Assembly: GCA_052148155.1 (NCBI GenBank)
Contig: JBKQIY010000019.1
Coordinates: 173,559-237,558, forward strand
Source: JBBQER01 sp052148155
Lineage (GTDB): Bacteria; Actinomycetota; Acidimicrobiia; IMCC26256; PALSA-610
DNA length: 64,000 nt
Direction of reading: 5' to 3'
Numbering within the stretch: the first letter of the stretch is position 1; each line of letters opens with the position of its first letter. The translations under genes were made by a program, and so were the position numbers. Below are positions 41,851-50,053 of the stretch, piece by piece. The notes beneath the pieces were generated by a model. That model was not told where the DNA came from. It ran no database searches and saw only the letters and a list, made by a program, of their open reading frames with translations.

Positions 41851-41866
41851 AGCGTACCGATACCCT
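41851..41866. promoter_or_regulatory. divergent -10 elements of PAP2 and TIGR03086 genes
   Basis: On the minus strand TACGCT (41856-41851) lies nine bases before the PAP2 ATG. On the plus strand TACCCT (41861-41866) lies eight bases before the ATG at 41875. They are separated by only four bases. Confidence 0.4.
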
Positions 41867-41874
41867 TGCGGGTG

Positions 41875-42459
41875 ATGTCGGAGGGCGCTGAGCGTTATGC
41901 GCGGATCGCGCGTGGGTTCGACGCCCGAGTCGCGGGCCTCGCCGGCGACGCCTGGACCGCACCCACACCGTGTTCCGAATGGAACGTGCGGGATCTCGTC
42001 GGCCACGTCGTGTCGGTGCACCGGCAGGTCATCGCCGGACTCGACGCCAGTGCCCCGCCGCCACCCGCGGCCGACGCCGATCTCATCGGCGCGTGGCACG
42101 GCGCAACGGCCGAGATCGTCGCCGCGCTCGCAGATCCGGAGCGTGCCTCAGCGCCGGTGACGGGCCGCTTCGCGCCGATGACGCTCGACGATCTGATCGG
42201 CCGTCTGCTGTGCAGCGACACGCTCGTGCACACTTGGGATCTCTCACGGGCGACGGGTCAGGACGAGGAACTCGACACGGTTGGCGTCACCTACGCGTTC
42301 ACCATGCTGTTACCGGCCGACGACGCGATCCGCGGTCCGGGCAGCTTCGGACCCAAGATCGAGCCACCGCCGGACGCCGACGAACAGACACGCTTCCTCT
42401 GCTTCCTCGGCCGGAGCGCATCGTCGAGCCGACCAGTTAGAGACGGGTGCCCGCGCTGA
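41875..42459 (+). CDS. TIGR03086 family DinB-like metal-binding protein
   Basis: The 194-residue protein starts SEGAERYARIARGFDARVAG and has the helix with PCSEWNVRDLVGHVVSVHRQ, where the His is a metal ligand, and a second motif CSDTLVHTWDLSRATGQDEE. These are diagnostic of the TIGR03086 branch of mycothiol-dependent maleylpyruvate isomerase-like proteins. Reaction unknown. The last 23 bases overlap the convergent amidohydrolase, so the tail SASSSRPVRDGCPR may be non-conserved. Start chosen at ATG, GTG at 41872 is possible. Confidence 0.82.
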   Translation: MSEGAERYARIARGFDARVAGLAGDAWTAPTPCSEWNVRDLVGHVVSVHRQVIAGLDASAPPPPAADADLIGAWHGATAEIVAALADPERASAPVTGRFAPMTLDDLIGRLLCSDTLVHTWDLSRATGQDEELDTVGVTYAFTMLLPADDAIRGPGSFGPKIEPPPDADEQTRFLCFLGRSASSSRPVRDGCPR

Positions 42460-43669
42460 CCTTGAGGAGCGCCTCATTCGGGTTCTCGGGTAACGCTTCG
42501 AGCGGCTGCGCGATCTCCGCGATCGTCGGTCCGACCTTGGCCGCGATTGGCGCGAGCGCGTCGAGATCGAAGCCGTACAGCCGCGCCGCGTTCCCCGCGA
42601 GGAGCTGTTGGAGTTCGACCGGATCGGTGTCGTGGAAGAGCTGGCGCAGATGTTCACGGGTGAAGGGGTAGGTGCCCTCCTGGTGGGGGTAGTCGCTCCC
42701 CCACATGAACCGGTCGAGTCCGATCTGATAGCGGGCGGCGGCGTCCTCGCGGCCGGGTTGGCTCACTCCGACCCAGCAGTTCTGGGCGAAGTACTCGGTC
42801 GCCGACTTCGGAAGGATGTGCTCGTCCGAGTATCGCAGCTCGCCGGTGCGACCGGTCTTGCGGATCTGCGCGAGCACTGCGTCGAGGCGGCGCAACATCG
42901 GCGGGATCCACGCGCAACCCATCTCGGTCATGACGAACTTCAGCTTCGGGAACCGCTCGAACACGCCGGACAGCAACATCTGCACGAACGGCCGCTGCGA
43001 ATAGAACCCGACCTCGTTGATGTAGAGGAGATCGGCGACTGGGTACTTGCCGTAGTTGGGCGCTCCCGTCCCGCCGTGCGCGTTGACTGGAACACCCAGA
43101 TCTTCGCACACCTTCCACAGCGGGTCGTACTGCGGGTCGTACAACGGCTTCACATAGTCGACATCGGGAGGGATGGCCGAGATCAGGACACCGCCGCGCA
43201 GTCCGTGGGTGTGAATCCACTGCACGTCGTCGATCGCGTCGTCGACATTGTTCAAGAAGATCTGACCGATGCCGGCACGTCGTGCGGGATAGCGCGCGCA
43301 CCAGTCGGCCAGCCAGCGATTGTGCGCACGAATTCCTGCCAGGCGCTGCTCGTATTCCTCGGGTTTCGGCGGCCGGGCAAACAGCACGAAGCTGGGAAAG
43401 AACGGCGGCACCGTATTGGGGAAGACGACCTCAGCGACGACGCCGTCGGCTTCCTCGTCGGAGATCCGGCGCTCGTCGTCCCAGTTGCGGACGCGTCCGC
43501 CGTCTTTTTCCTGAAGATCTCGGAACGGGTTCTTGTACTTGTTGCGCCACGCGTCGAAGGCTTCGAGGTACGCAGGATCAAGGTACTCGCGGTACATCTC
43601 GTGGCTGCCGCCCGCGTGGGTGTCAGCGGAGATGATCGTGTAGCGCCGTTCGGCGGTAGTCGCGCTCAT
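42437..43669 (-). CDS. amidohydrolase family protein (amidohydrolase 2)
   Basis: A 410-residue TIM-barrel metal hydrolase/decarboxylase. N-terminal metal motif: ISADTHAGGS; middle His in PVNAHGGTGAPNYG; C-terminal Asp in MWGSDYPHQEGTYPF. Close relatives are frequent in actinobacterial degradation clusters; they resemble gamma-resorcylate decarboxylases. ATG at 43669 lies seven bases from a TACCGT -10 element, so the start is well supported. Overlaps the previous gene's end by 23 bases, convergent. Confidence 0.9.
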   Translation of the reverse strand: MSATTAERRYTIISADTHAGGSHEMYREYLDPAYLEAFDAWRNKYKNPFRDLQEKDGGRVRNWDDERRISDEEADGVVAEVVFPNTVPPFFPSFVLFARPPKPEEYEQRLAGIRAHNRWLADWCARYPARRAGIGQIFLNNVDDAIDDVQWIHTHGLRGGVLISAIPPDVDYVKPLYDPQYDPLWKVCEDLGVPVNAHGGTGAPNYGKYPVADLLYINEVGFYSQRPFVQMLLSGVFERFPKLKFVMTEMGCAWIPPMLRRLDAVLAQIRKTGRTGELRYSDEHILPKSATEYFAQNCWVGVSQPGREDAAARYQIGLDRFMWGSDYPHQEGTYPFTREHLRQLFHDTDPVELQQLLAGNAARLYGFDLDALAPIAAKVGPTIAEIAQPLEALPENPNEALLKVSAGTRL

Positions 43670-43676
43670 ACATACG

Positions 43677-43682
43677 ACGGTA
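43677..43682 (-). promoter_or_regulatory. -10 element of the amidohydrolase gene, leaderless type
   Basis: TACCGT on the minus strand ends seven bases before the ATG at 43669. Confidence 0.5.
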
Positions 43683-44109
43683 CCCGAACGACCGCACCGA
43701 CCCGAAGGCGAAGCGGCCCGTCTCGCCCGTCGGGCCGCTCTCCCAGGATGTCGGCAGGCCGCCACGGCGACCGTCTCCGCGGCCGTGGGCACGCACAGCC
43801 GGCGGCACCGCGTGATGTGCTCGGCAGCGAAAGCGCGTGCGCGCACAACTTGTCGAGGTCGGGTTCCCGAGGTCGGGCCGCAGGTCGACGCCTCCCTCGA
43901 CGCGCCTTGGTCGCGACGATCAACCACCCCTTAGTGTCGTGCCGCTCCAGCTCGCCGGCCGAACCGGCACGTCGAGGGAGGGTTCACCGCAGCCATGCGG
44001 TCGTGACCATCATTGGGTGTTTGAACGGTCCGAGCATGATGGTGCCCGACGGCACGAATGCGCGCGTCGTCCACCGTCGGCGGGGCCTTCATGTGGCCGG
44101 GCGGCAGCG
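43683..44109. other. intergenic region before a glutamine synthetase remnant
   Basis: No gene or motif is recognised. Any residue of the upstream part of the glutamine synthetase copy is too decayed to see by eye. Confidence 0.45.
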
Positions 44110-44623
44110 CCATGATCAACGGCGACGGTGACTCCGCCGAGCGGCCGGTGGCGGTCGAGCGCCGTGGGTTGTCGGATCTCCGGACGACGCTCGACGCCTT
44201 GCGCAACTGGCGAGCGAAGAGGCGAATGACCTCTTCCCCCTACGGTGTCCTCAACAATCGCGAGCTCCGGAGCCGCCTCGACGTCCCATTCGAGCAACAC
44301 GTGCTGAGTGTCGGGGTCGAAGCGCGTTCGACGCTCGAGATCGCGACGACCGTCATCTTTCCGACCGCGACGCGCTCTCAGCCGAACTGGTGACGAACGT
44401 CGCCAGTCTGTCTACCTTCGGCGACGACTTCGACAGGGCCGCGTTGAATGACATCTGCACGCGGCTCATGTCGCTCGCAGGTAGCGTCGACGCACTCGAG
44501 AGTTCACCCGCCCACGACCACGAAACGGCGCTCCTCGAGCAGGCGCGCTTGTGCTGCGACGTGGTCGTCGCCGATGACCTGTGGTCGCTCGACTGGTGGG
44601 CGGAAATGTTGTTCATCCTGTAG
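44110..44623 (+). pseudogene. glutamine synthetase III C-terminal remnant
   Basis: Translated in pieces this stretch matches the last about 180 residues of the intact type III enzyme at 32791-34965. First, INGDGDSAERPVAVERRGLS and DLRTTLDAL parallel NGDGYTDEWQIEAAARGLPN and NLRTTLDAL. QLASEEANDLF, in another frame, parallels ELITEEAMELF. YGVLNNRELRSRLDV and LSVGVEARSTLEIATTVI then match again. After another shift, ELVTNVASLSTFG follows, and the end, ADDLWSLDWWAEMLFIL, parallels ADDLWPLATYQEMLFIL. At least three frameshifts separate these parts and the catalytic two thirds are missing, so it is not functional as a synthetase. The last piece (44390-44623) is still open. Confidence 0.85.
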
Positions 44624-44631
44624 CCGGCCCG

Positions 44632-44637
44632 TATTGT
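44632..44637 (+). promoter_or_regulatory. -10 element of the alpha/beta hydrolase gene, leaderless type
   Basis: TATTGT ends seven bases before the GTG at 44645, with no ribosome site. Confidence 0.45.
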
Positions 44638-44644
44638 CGCAGCC

Positions 44645-45454
44645 GTGTCGAAGGTGGTCGCCAATGACATCGAGCTGCACTACGAACGGTGGGGACGAGG
44701 CCCGCGCCTGCTGTTCCTCAACGGATCGGGATCCTCGATCGCGACCAGTGGGCCGCTCATCAAGCTCTTCGCCAACGACTTCGAGGTGCTGGTGCACGAC
44801 CAGCGCGGGCTCGGGCGCACTGAAGTCCCGCCCGGCCCGTACGAGATGGCCGACTACGCGGCCGACGCCGCGGCGCTTCTCGACTGCACCGGCTGGGATC
44901 GGGCGTGCGTCGTTGGGGTGAGCTTCGGCGGGATGGTCGCGCAGGAACTCGCGGTCACGTGGCCCGCACGGATCGAGCGCCTTGCGCTGCTCTGCACTTC
45001 GCCGGGCGGTGTTGCGGGCGCGTCGTATCCCCTCCACGAGCTCGCCACGCTCTCCGAAAGCGAGCGATCACGTCAGAGAACGCTGCTCCTCGATACGCGA
45101 TTCACGCCCGAGTGGCTGGCGGCTCACCCCAGTGATCGCAGTCTCGCCGAGATGCTGACCGCCCGCGGTGCGACCGACAAGACCTCCGACCAGTTGCGCG
45201 GGGAAGTCGAGCAGCTCGCAGCGCGCAGCCGTCACGATGTGTCGGACCGGCTGCGGCTCATCACGTGTCCGACTCTTGTCGCCAGCGGAAGATTCGACGG
45301 AATCGCGCCGCCCGTCAACGGCGAGGCGATCGCCGAACGTATCGACGGCGCGCGGCTACGCGTGTACGAAGGTGGCCATGGGTTCTTCGTGCAGGACCGC
45401 GCCGCGCTTCCCGAGGTGATCGGGTTCCTTCGCGGCGAAGACGTCAGCGCATAA
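44645..45454 (+). CDS. alpha/beta hydrolase
   Basis: A 269-residue alpha/beta-hydrolase fold protein with FLNGSGSSI (oxyanion loop), DQRGLGRTEVPPGPY, nucleophile elbow GVSFGGM (Ser93), acidic residue in ASGRFDGIAPP, and His in EGGHGFFVQD. It resembles lactone or ester hydrolases of the 3-oxoadipate enol-lactonase type; substrate unknown. GTG start supported by the -10 element at 44632. Its end overlaps the convergent lyase-family gene by 11 bases. Confidence 0.87.
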   Translation: MSKVVANDIELHYERWGRGPRLLFLNGSGSSIATSGPLIKLFANDFEVLVHDQRGLGRTEVPPGPYEMADYAADAAALLDCTGWDRACVVGVSFGGMVAQELAVTWPARIERLALLCTSPGGVAGASYPLHELATLSESERSRQRTLLLDTRFTPEWLAAHPSDRSLAEMLTARGATDKTSDQLRGEVEQLAARSRHDVSDRLRLITCPTLVASGRFDGIAPPVNGEAIAERIDGARLRVYEGGHGFFVQDRAALPEVIGFLRGEDVSA

Positions 45455-46253
45455 ACGCAGCGTGGGCGGTCGCGGCGCCCCGACCCGCGATCTCCCAGAA
45501 CCCGTAGGTGCCCTGTTCGAGCAACTCGCGTGCCGCAACGGTCGCTGCTCCGAGCGCCACGTAGGCGAAGGCTCCGCCCACCGAGATCCGCTTCACTCCG
45601 GCCTGCGCGAGGTCCTTGACGCTGGGTGCGCCCGGTAGCGCCAGCACGTTCACGGGAAGATCGACCGCCGCGACGACGCTGCGAATGTCGTTGATGTCCG
45701 ACAGCCCGGGCGCGTACAGCACGTCGGCGCCGGCCTCTTGGAAAGCCTGGAGCCGCCCGATCGTATCCGCCAGATCCGGGTTGCCGCGAATGTGGTTCTC
45801 GGCGCGCGCGGTCAGCACGAACGCAGTCTCGCCCCGATGAGCGGCTTCAGCCGCGGCCGCCACACGCGCGGTTGCGAGATCCCGCGCGTACAAGCCGGTT
45901 CCGGAGAAATCCTCGATCGATCCGCCGGCGAGACCGGCCTCGATCGCGAAGCCAATCGCGACCGCGACATCGTCCGGATCGTCGGCGAACCCGTTCTCGA
46001 GATCGGCGCTCACGGGTAGGTCCGTCGCGGCCGCGACGTCGGCGCCGTGGGCGATGGCTTCGTCGCGCGTGACGGAGCCGTCGAGTCGGCCCAACGTCGC
46101 CGCGTAGCCAGAACTGGTCGTTGCCAGCGCTTCGAAGCCAAGCGACGCGAGCACGCGCGCCGAGCCCGCATCCCACGGATTTGGCAACAACAGCGGCGCG
46201 CGGCCGAGGTGCAGGGCGAGAAAGTGTCGAGCCTTCTCCGGTTGCGTCGTCAT
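45444..46253 (-). CDS. isocitrate lyase/PEP mutase family protein
   Basis: The 269-residue TIM-barrel protein has PNPWDAGSARVLASLGFEAL, a TTSSGYAAT segment and SADLENGFADDP. It also has SIEDFSGTGLYARDLATARV and the late ISVGGAFAYVALGA. It belongs to the phosphoenolpyruvate mutase-like branch rather than true isocitrate lyase, as the catalytic Cys loop (KKCGH) is absent. Relatives cleave or form C-C or P-C bonds next to a carboxylate. A TAACTT element six bases before the ATG supports the start. Confidence 0.88.
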   Translation of the reverse strand: MTTQPEKARHFLALHLGRAPLLLPNPWDAGSARVLASLGFEALATTSSGYAATLGRLDGSVTRDEAIAHGADVAAATDLPVSADLENGFADDPDDVAVAIGFAIEAGLAGGSIEDFSGTGLYARDLATARVAAAAEAAHRGETAFVLTARAENHIRGNPDLADTIGRLQAFQEAGADVLYAPGLSDINDIRSVVAAVDLPVNVLALPGAPSVKDLAQAGVKRISVGGAFAYVALGAATVAARELLEQGTYGFWEIAGRGAATAHAAFMR

Positions 46254-46259
46254 GCCCGC

Positions 46260-46265
46260 AAGTTA
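46260..46265 (-). promoter_or_regulatory. -10 element of the PEP mutase-like gene, leaderless type
   Basis: TAACTT on the minus strand ends six bases before the ATG at 46253. Confidence 0.5.
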
Positions 46266-46695
46266 GCCTCGCGTTTCCCCTTGCACGCAGGCGCAAAGCA
46301 CGAGCTGCGCCGCCGTTTACGACGCGAACGGCGAACGGCCGAACAACTTGAGCCTGGCGCGGGAAGTTCGCCATGCTTGGCAGCGGGCCCGCCTCGCGAT
46401 CGTGTCAGGATCACGTGTATCGGTCACCGCCATAGACCATCTGTGAAGTCGGTCGCGCGGCGCATGAAGAAGCACCGGTCCGTGTCGTAGCACCTGAGAT
46501 CCCGACATGGACGTGATGTCACGCGTCGTCGTGCGCCTTCGTGAACGCCGAATCAGGATCTCCACGGCCGATGATCTGACGGTGTACGCCTGTGTGCTCG
46601 TGGCCCTACCCGCTGGAAACCGAGCTGGTCCTGTGCGCGGGCGGCGATCGTACAAGCCAAGAGTCTCCGAGCTGTCGCCGACATGGTCAGACGCC
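46266..46695. other. intergenic region, nothing recognised
   Basis: Divergent promoters flank this 430-base stretch. Short frames here are Arg-rich and without motifs. Confidence 0.5.
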
Positions 46696-46701
46696 TAAGT
46701 T
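46696..46701 (+). promoter_or_regulatory. -10 element of an SDR gene, leaderless type
   Basis: TAAGTT ends seven bases before the GTG at 46709; no ribosome site. Confidence 0.5.
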
Positions 46702-46708
46702 GGGCTGC

Positions 46709-47518
46709 GTGGCGAGATTCACGGGCAAAGTTGCGATCGTCACGGGCGGCGCATCGGGAATTGGGCGAGCCACGGCACTCCTGCTCGCCAGCGAGGGGGC
46801 GGCAGTGACGGTTGGCGACATCACTTCGGACCGTGCCCGCGCGGTTGTCGCGGAGATCGAAGCCCAAGGCGGCACCGCGCGCGCACAAATTGTCGATGTG
46901 GCGGATGCCGTGGCGGTAGCGGCGATGGTCGACGACACGGTGTCGGCGTTCGGCGGTCTCGATGTGATGCACAACAACGCGGCCGCGCTAGATCAGAACC
47001 GTCTCGATCAAGATGTGGTCTCGATGGACCTCGCGACATGGGAGCGTGTGCTCGCAGTGAATCTCACGGGCGCGATGCTCGGATGTCGTTTCTCGATCCC
47101 GGCGATGCTTGAACGAGGCGGCGGGTCGATCGTCAACACTGCGTCGGCGGCGGCGTTCTATGGCAGTCAATCGCTCGCCGCGTACGGGATCTCAAAGGCC
47201 GGTGTGGTTGCGTTGACTCGCTATGTCGCGACGGCATACGGCGAACGCGGTATTCGCTGCAATGCAGTCGCGCCCGGTGTCGTCGTTGATCGAGGCGCGC
47301 AAGAGTCGTTGGGCGGCCCGATGGGCGATCGCTTGCGACGCTACAGCACGAGTCACCTCGTCGGTCGTCTCGGTTTCCCCGAAGAGATCGCCTGCTCGGT
47401 CGCATTTCTGGCCTCGGAGGACGCGGCGTTCGTGACCGGCGAGATTCTCCGCGTTGACGGCGGATTCACGGCGCACTCCCCTACATACGCCACCGATCGC
47501 AACTCCGACCGCGGCTAG
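46709..47518 (+). CDS. short-chain dehydrogenase/reductase
   Basis: A 269-residue classical SDR with TGGASGIGRA (residues 11-20), Asp in VGDITSDRA that favours NAD, HNNAAALDQN in place of NNAG, and active site YGISKAG. The end ASEDAAFVTGEILRVDGGFT is typical. GTG at 46709 follows a TAAGTT -10 element; longer upstream frames are not conserved-looking. Substrate unknown. Confidence 0.9.
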   Translation: MARFTGKVAIVTGGASGIGRATALLLASEGAAVTVGDITSDRARAVVAEIEAQGGTARAQIVDVADAVAVAAMVDDTVSAFGGLDVMHNNAAALDQNRLDQDVVSMDLATWERVLAVNLTGAMLGCRFSIPAMLERGGGSIVNTASAAAFYGSQSLAAYGISKAGVVALTRYVATAYGERGIRCNAVAPGVVVDRGAQESLGGPMGDRLRRYSTSHLVGRLGFPEEIACSVAFLASEDAAFVTGEILRVDGGFTAHSPTYATDRNSDRG

Positions 47519-47597
47519 CCGTACGGGCAGCAGCAGGGTTTGTTTCTTCGTCGCTTCTTGCTGATCTCCGATGCTGCGCTCAGGCCCGACCGTTTGA

Positions 47598-47611
47598 CTG
47601 ACATCTGTCAG
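47598..47611. promoter_or_regulatory. perfect inverted repeat upstream of a secreted-protein gene
   Basis: CTGACA-TC-TGTCAG is a 6-base perfect inverted repeat with a two-base spacer, overlapping a TTGACT (-35-like, 47594-47599). It lies 35 bases before the ATG at 47647 and could be an operator. Confidence 0.45.
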
Positions 47612-47646
47612 AACACAATGGAATCAGGCCGAAGGAGGTGAGCAAC

Positions 47647-47850
47647 ATGCGAGCAATCCACAAAACCGCGGCGGCGCTGGCCGTCTCCGGTGCCCTTGTC
47701 CTGGGCGGTGGCGTTGCGGCCCACGCAGCGACGAACTCCTCGGCGACCACACCGACGACGAGTTCATCGTCGCCAGGCAGCTCCGGAGCTTCGGGCATGA
47801 CCGGCAATGTGCCGGCGGCCGGGAGCTCGGTGAAGTGTCCGAACATGTAG
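47647..47850 (+). CDS. small secreted Ser/Thr-rich protein
   Basis: From the ATG at 47647 the product has 67 residues. A signal peptide is clear: basic start MRAIHK, hydrophobic core ALAVSGALVLGGGVA and cleavage site AHA. The mature part is about 37 residues of Ser, Thr, Gly and Pro and ends SSVKCPNM with one Cys. The ribosome site AAGGAGGTGA is the strongest in this window, so high expression is likely. Unknown function; a cell-surface or processing-product peptide is possible. Confidence 0.75.
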   Translation: MRAIHKTAAALAVSGALVLGGGVAAHAATNSSATTPTTSSSSPGSSGASGMTGNVPAAGSSVKCPNM

Positions 47851-47876
47851 CTGCCCGGCTGCGCGCCGGCGGAAGC

Positions 47877-47901
47877 GGCTTCCGATCCCGGGTCGGAAGC
47901 C
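47877..47901. terminator. hairpin between the secreted-protein and patatin genes
   Basis: A perfect nine-base stem, GGCTTCCGA (47877-47885) against TCGGAAGCC (47893-47901), with a seven-base loop lies 26 bases after the stop. There is no U tract, so termination is probable but not certain. It may act for both convergent genes. Confidence 0.55.
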
Positions 47902-47923
47902 GTCTGAGCTGGGTGGCGCCTTT

Positions 47924-48769
47924 TCAATGTTCGTGGAAGTCGAGATCGGAGCCGCGGTCGGCGCTGAGGTCGACTGAATCAAGCCAGCGGCCTGCGCTCC
48001 CTCGGGCCCGATCGATCAACTCGCGTGCATGCGAGAAGTCCGCTGGTGAGATGTTGAGCGGACACAGCGGCGGGAGGACTCGCAGATCGACGTGATCTTG
48101 CAGTTCGTGCACGTCGGTGATCAGTCTCTGTTGCACCAGCAACGAGATCGCCTGCAGTGTCATGCCGATCGCGCTGTGCGGCACGTGTTGGAGGTCGCAG
48201 GCGTATCCGGTCGGGAGCACGTAGATGAGCGTCGCGCCGGCGTCGATCGCATTGGAGATCGGCGTGTTGTTCACGACGCCGCCGTCCATCAAGGTCTTTC
48301 CGTCGACCTTCACTGGCGGCAGGACACCGGGAATCGTTGCGCTGGCGATGATCGCGTCGATCGCGTTGCCGCGCGTCAATGCGACCTCGCGGCCCGAGGT
48401 CACCTCTGTCGCGACGACGCAGAGCGGGATCTTGGCGTCCTCGATCTGTTCGAAGCGCAGGTTGCGCGCGATGACGGCGCGCAGGCTTGTTGGCGACACG
48501 AGCGCGTCGCGACGGCCGAGAAAGCCAAGCAGGCCGGTGATCGGTCGTAACGGGAATACGTCGCGCGCGCGCAGCGACGTCCAAATATGGGCGAGGCCAC
48601 CGAGATGTTCGAGGTTCGGATCACCGGCGACCCAGGCTGCGTTGAGGGCGCCTGCGGACGCTCCGAACACCAGGTCGGGTCGAACCCGCCGTTCGGCCAA
48701 TGCTTGGAGCATCCCCACCTGCACTGCTCCGTGGCTGGCACCGCCGGATAGGACGAAGGCGGTTGTCAC
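47924..48769 (-). CDS. patatin-like phospholipase
   Basis: The 281-residue protein has the patatin Ser-Asp dyad: glycine-rich oxyanion loop SGGASHGAVQVG (8-19), GASAG with Ser38, and Asp in DGGVVNNTP (DGG motif). It should hydrolyse acyl esters of lipids. No signal peptide is present, so it acts in the cytoplasm or at the membrane face. It also fits the RssA/YchK-like group of small patatins. GTG start. Confidence 0.92.
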   Translation of the reverse strand: MTTAFVLSGGASHGAVQVGMLQALAERRVRPDLVFGASAGALNAAWVAGDPNLEHLGGLAHIWTSLRARDVFPLRPITGLLGFLGRRDALVSPTSLRAVIARNLRFEQIEDAKIPLCVVATEVTSGREVALTRGNAIDAIIASATIPGVLPPVKVDGKTLMDGGVVNNTPISNAIDAGATLIYVLPTGYACDLQHVPHSAIGMTLQAISLLVQQRLITDVHELQDHVDLRVLPPLCPLNISPADFSHARELIDRARGSAGRWLDSVDLSADRGSDLDFHEH

Positions 48770-48826
48770 GGCGTCTCGCTTGCTCGATGCATGTGGGCTG
48801 CGACCGACCGCCCGAGTGACGTGGTG

Positions 48827-49882
48827 TCAGCCTTCGTCGGCGAGACGATCGACGCTCGACAGATGCAGTCGCGGCTTGTCGAGGGTATAACCCGACCATT
48901 TCGCGCGGCGCGGCTGCGCTTCGTCCTCGTCTTGATCAGCTGCGAGGTCGTCTCCAGCAGGGTCGGTTTCGATATCAGGCGGGGGCGGGGGCAGAAACAC
49001 GACGTCGGTCGGTTCGACAGTTGGCTCGATCGCCGTCGGCTCGTCGGTGCTGACTTCGACAGGCTTGGCACCGTCGGGCGCTTCGATCGGCCTCGCCTTC
49101 GGCGCGTGCGTCGTCTTGGCCTTCGCCGCGTTTGCTTTCGCTTTTGTCGGTTTAGGCGGGTCGACGTTCGCCTTGGGTTTGGCCCGCGTCTTGGTTGCCC
49201 GTCGCGGAGCCGCAGATTTGGCCGCGACCGTCGTGGGGGTGGCTGCCGGAGCGTTGGGTGCGGGTTCATCGAGCGCGACCGCGTCGCGGTCTGACGTGTC
49301 GTCCCGGATGTCGATCTCGTCTGCGGGCGACTCGTCAGCCTGGTGAGGGGAGGCGTACAGCACCTCGAGCACGGATCGATCGTGTGCATCCGACGTCTCG
49401 CGCGCTTTCGGCGCCGCGCGACGCGCAGCAACGCGTGGTTTCGGGCTCGGTACGTCGGCCAACCGCAGGAGTCGTTCGCGTTCCGTTGCGAGCGCTTCTG
49501 CGAACTGCGCGCGTCCGAGCGCGTCGTCCAGTTCGCGTCGCATCTGTATGAGCTCGGCTGCGTAGGGCGAGGGGGCCGAGATGTCGATCGCGCTTGACGT
49601 CTCGGATGACAGTCCGGCCACCGCGTAGTCGGGTCGCCAGCGAAAGGCATAGAGGCCGTCGTCGGTGGGTCGCATGTCGAGCGCGCCGCCTTCGACCAGG
49701 CTGAGGAGCACGTCGAACAGCGCGTTGCGCAATGGGGTTTCGTACGACAAGGCGAGTTCCGGATCGACGAGGTCGGGCCCGAATATGCCGAGACTGGTGC
49801 CGACGATCTGCATCGCGGTGTCGGAGTCTGTCCAGGTGCCGAGGAGAGCAGCCGCTGTCGTTTCGCCTTGCGGTATCGGCAT
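48827..49882 (-). CDS. protein with N-terminal helical domain and Lys/Ala/Pro-rich histone-like tail
   Basis: The 351-residue protein starts MPIPQGETTAAALLGTWTDS. An ordered N-terminal part to about residue 85 looks like a winged-helix (RNALFDVLLSLVEGGALDMR, then DGLYAFRWRPDY). A short coiled-coil segment follows, then a long disordered tail with repeated Lys-Ala-Lys-Pro stretches (KTRAKPKANVDPPKPTKAKA) and acidic blocks. The end is SGYTLDKPRLHLSSVDRLAD. The basic, alanine-proline rich part resembles histone H1-like or HupB-type tails, so DNA binding is possible. GGGAGG lies before the ATG. Function not recognised. Confidence 0.65.
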   Translation of the reverse strand: MPIPQGETTAAALLGTWTDSDTAMQIVGTSLGIFGPDLVDPELALSYETPLRNALFDVLLSLVEGGALDMRPTDDGLYAFRWRPDYAVAGLSSETSSAIDISAPSPYAAELIQMRRELDDALGRAQFAEALATERERLLRLADVPSPKPRVAARRAAPKARETSDAHDRSVLEVLYASPHQADESPADEIDIRDDTSDRDAVALDEPAPNAPAATPTTVAAKSAAPRRATKTRAKPKANVDPPKPTKAKANAAKAKTTHAPKARPIEAPDGAKPVEVSTDEPTAIEPTVEPTDVVFLPPPPPDIETDPAGDDLAADQDEDEAQPRRAKWSGYTLDKPRLHLSSVDRLADEG

Positions 49883-50053
49883 TCGCCCGCGCCTCCCAGT
49901 GTGCGTTGCCGGTTCCGTCGGCGACGAGCGCACTGCGGACGACAATGTTCCCGCGCGCCCCGGGACAGTTCCTTTACTCACGGTGAGAATAGTCGCTGGG
50001 TCGCTGCCGGTCCAAGCAAATCCGCCAGGTTTGTCTACTCAGACGCGCCTACC

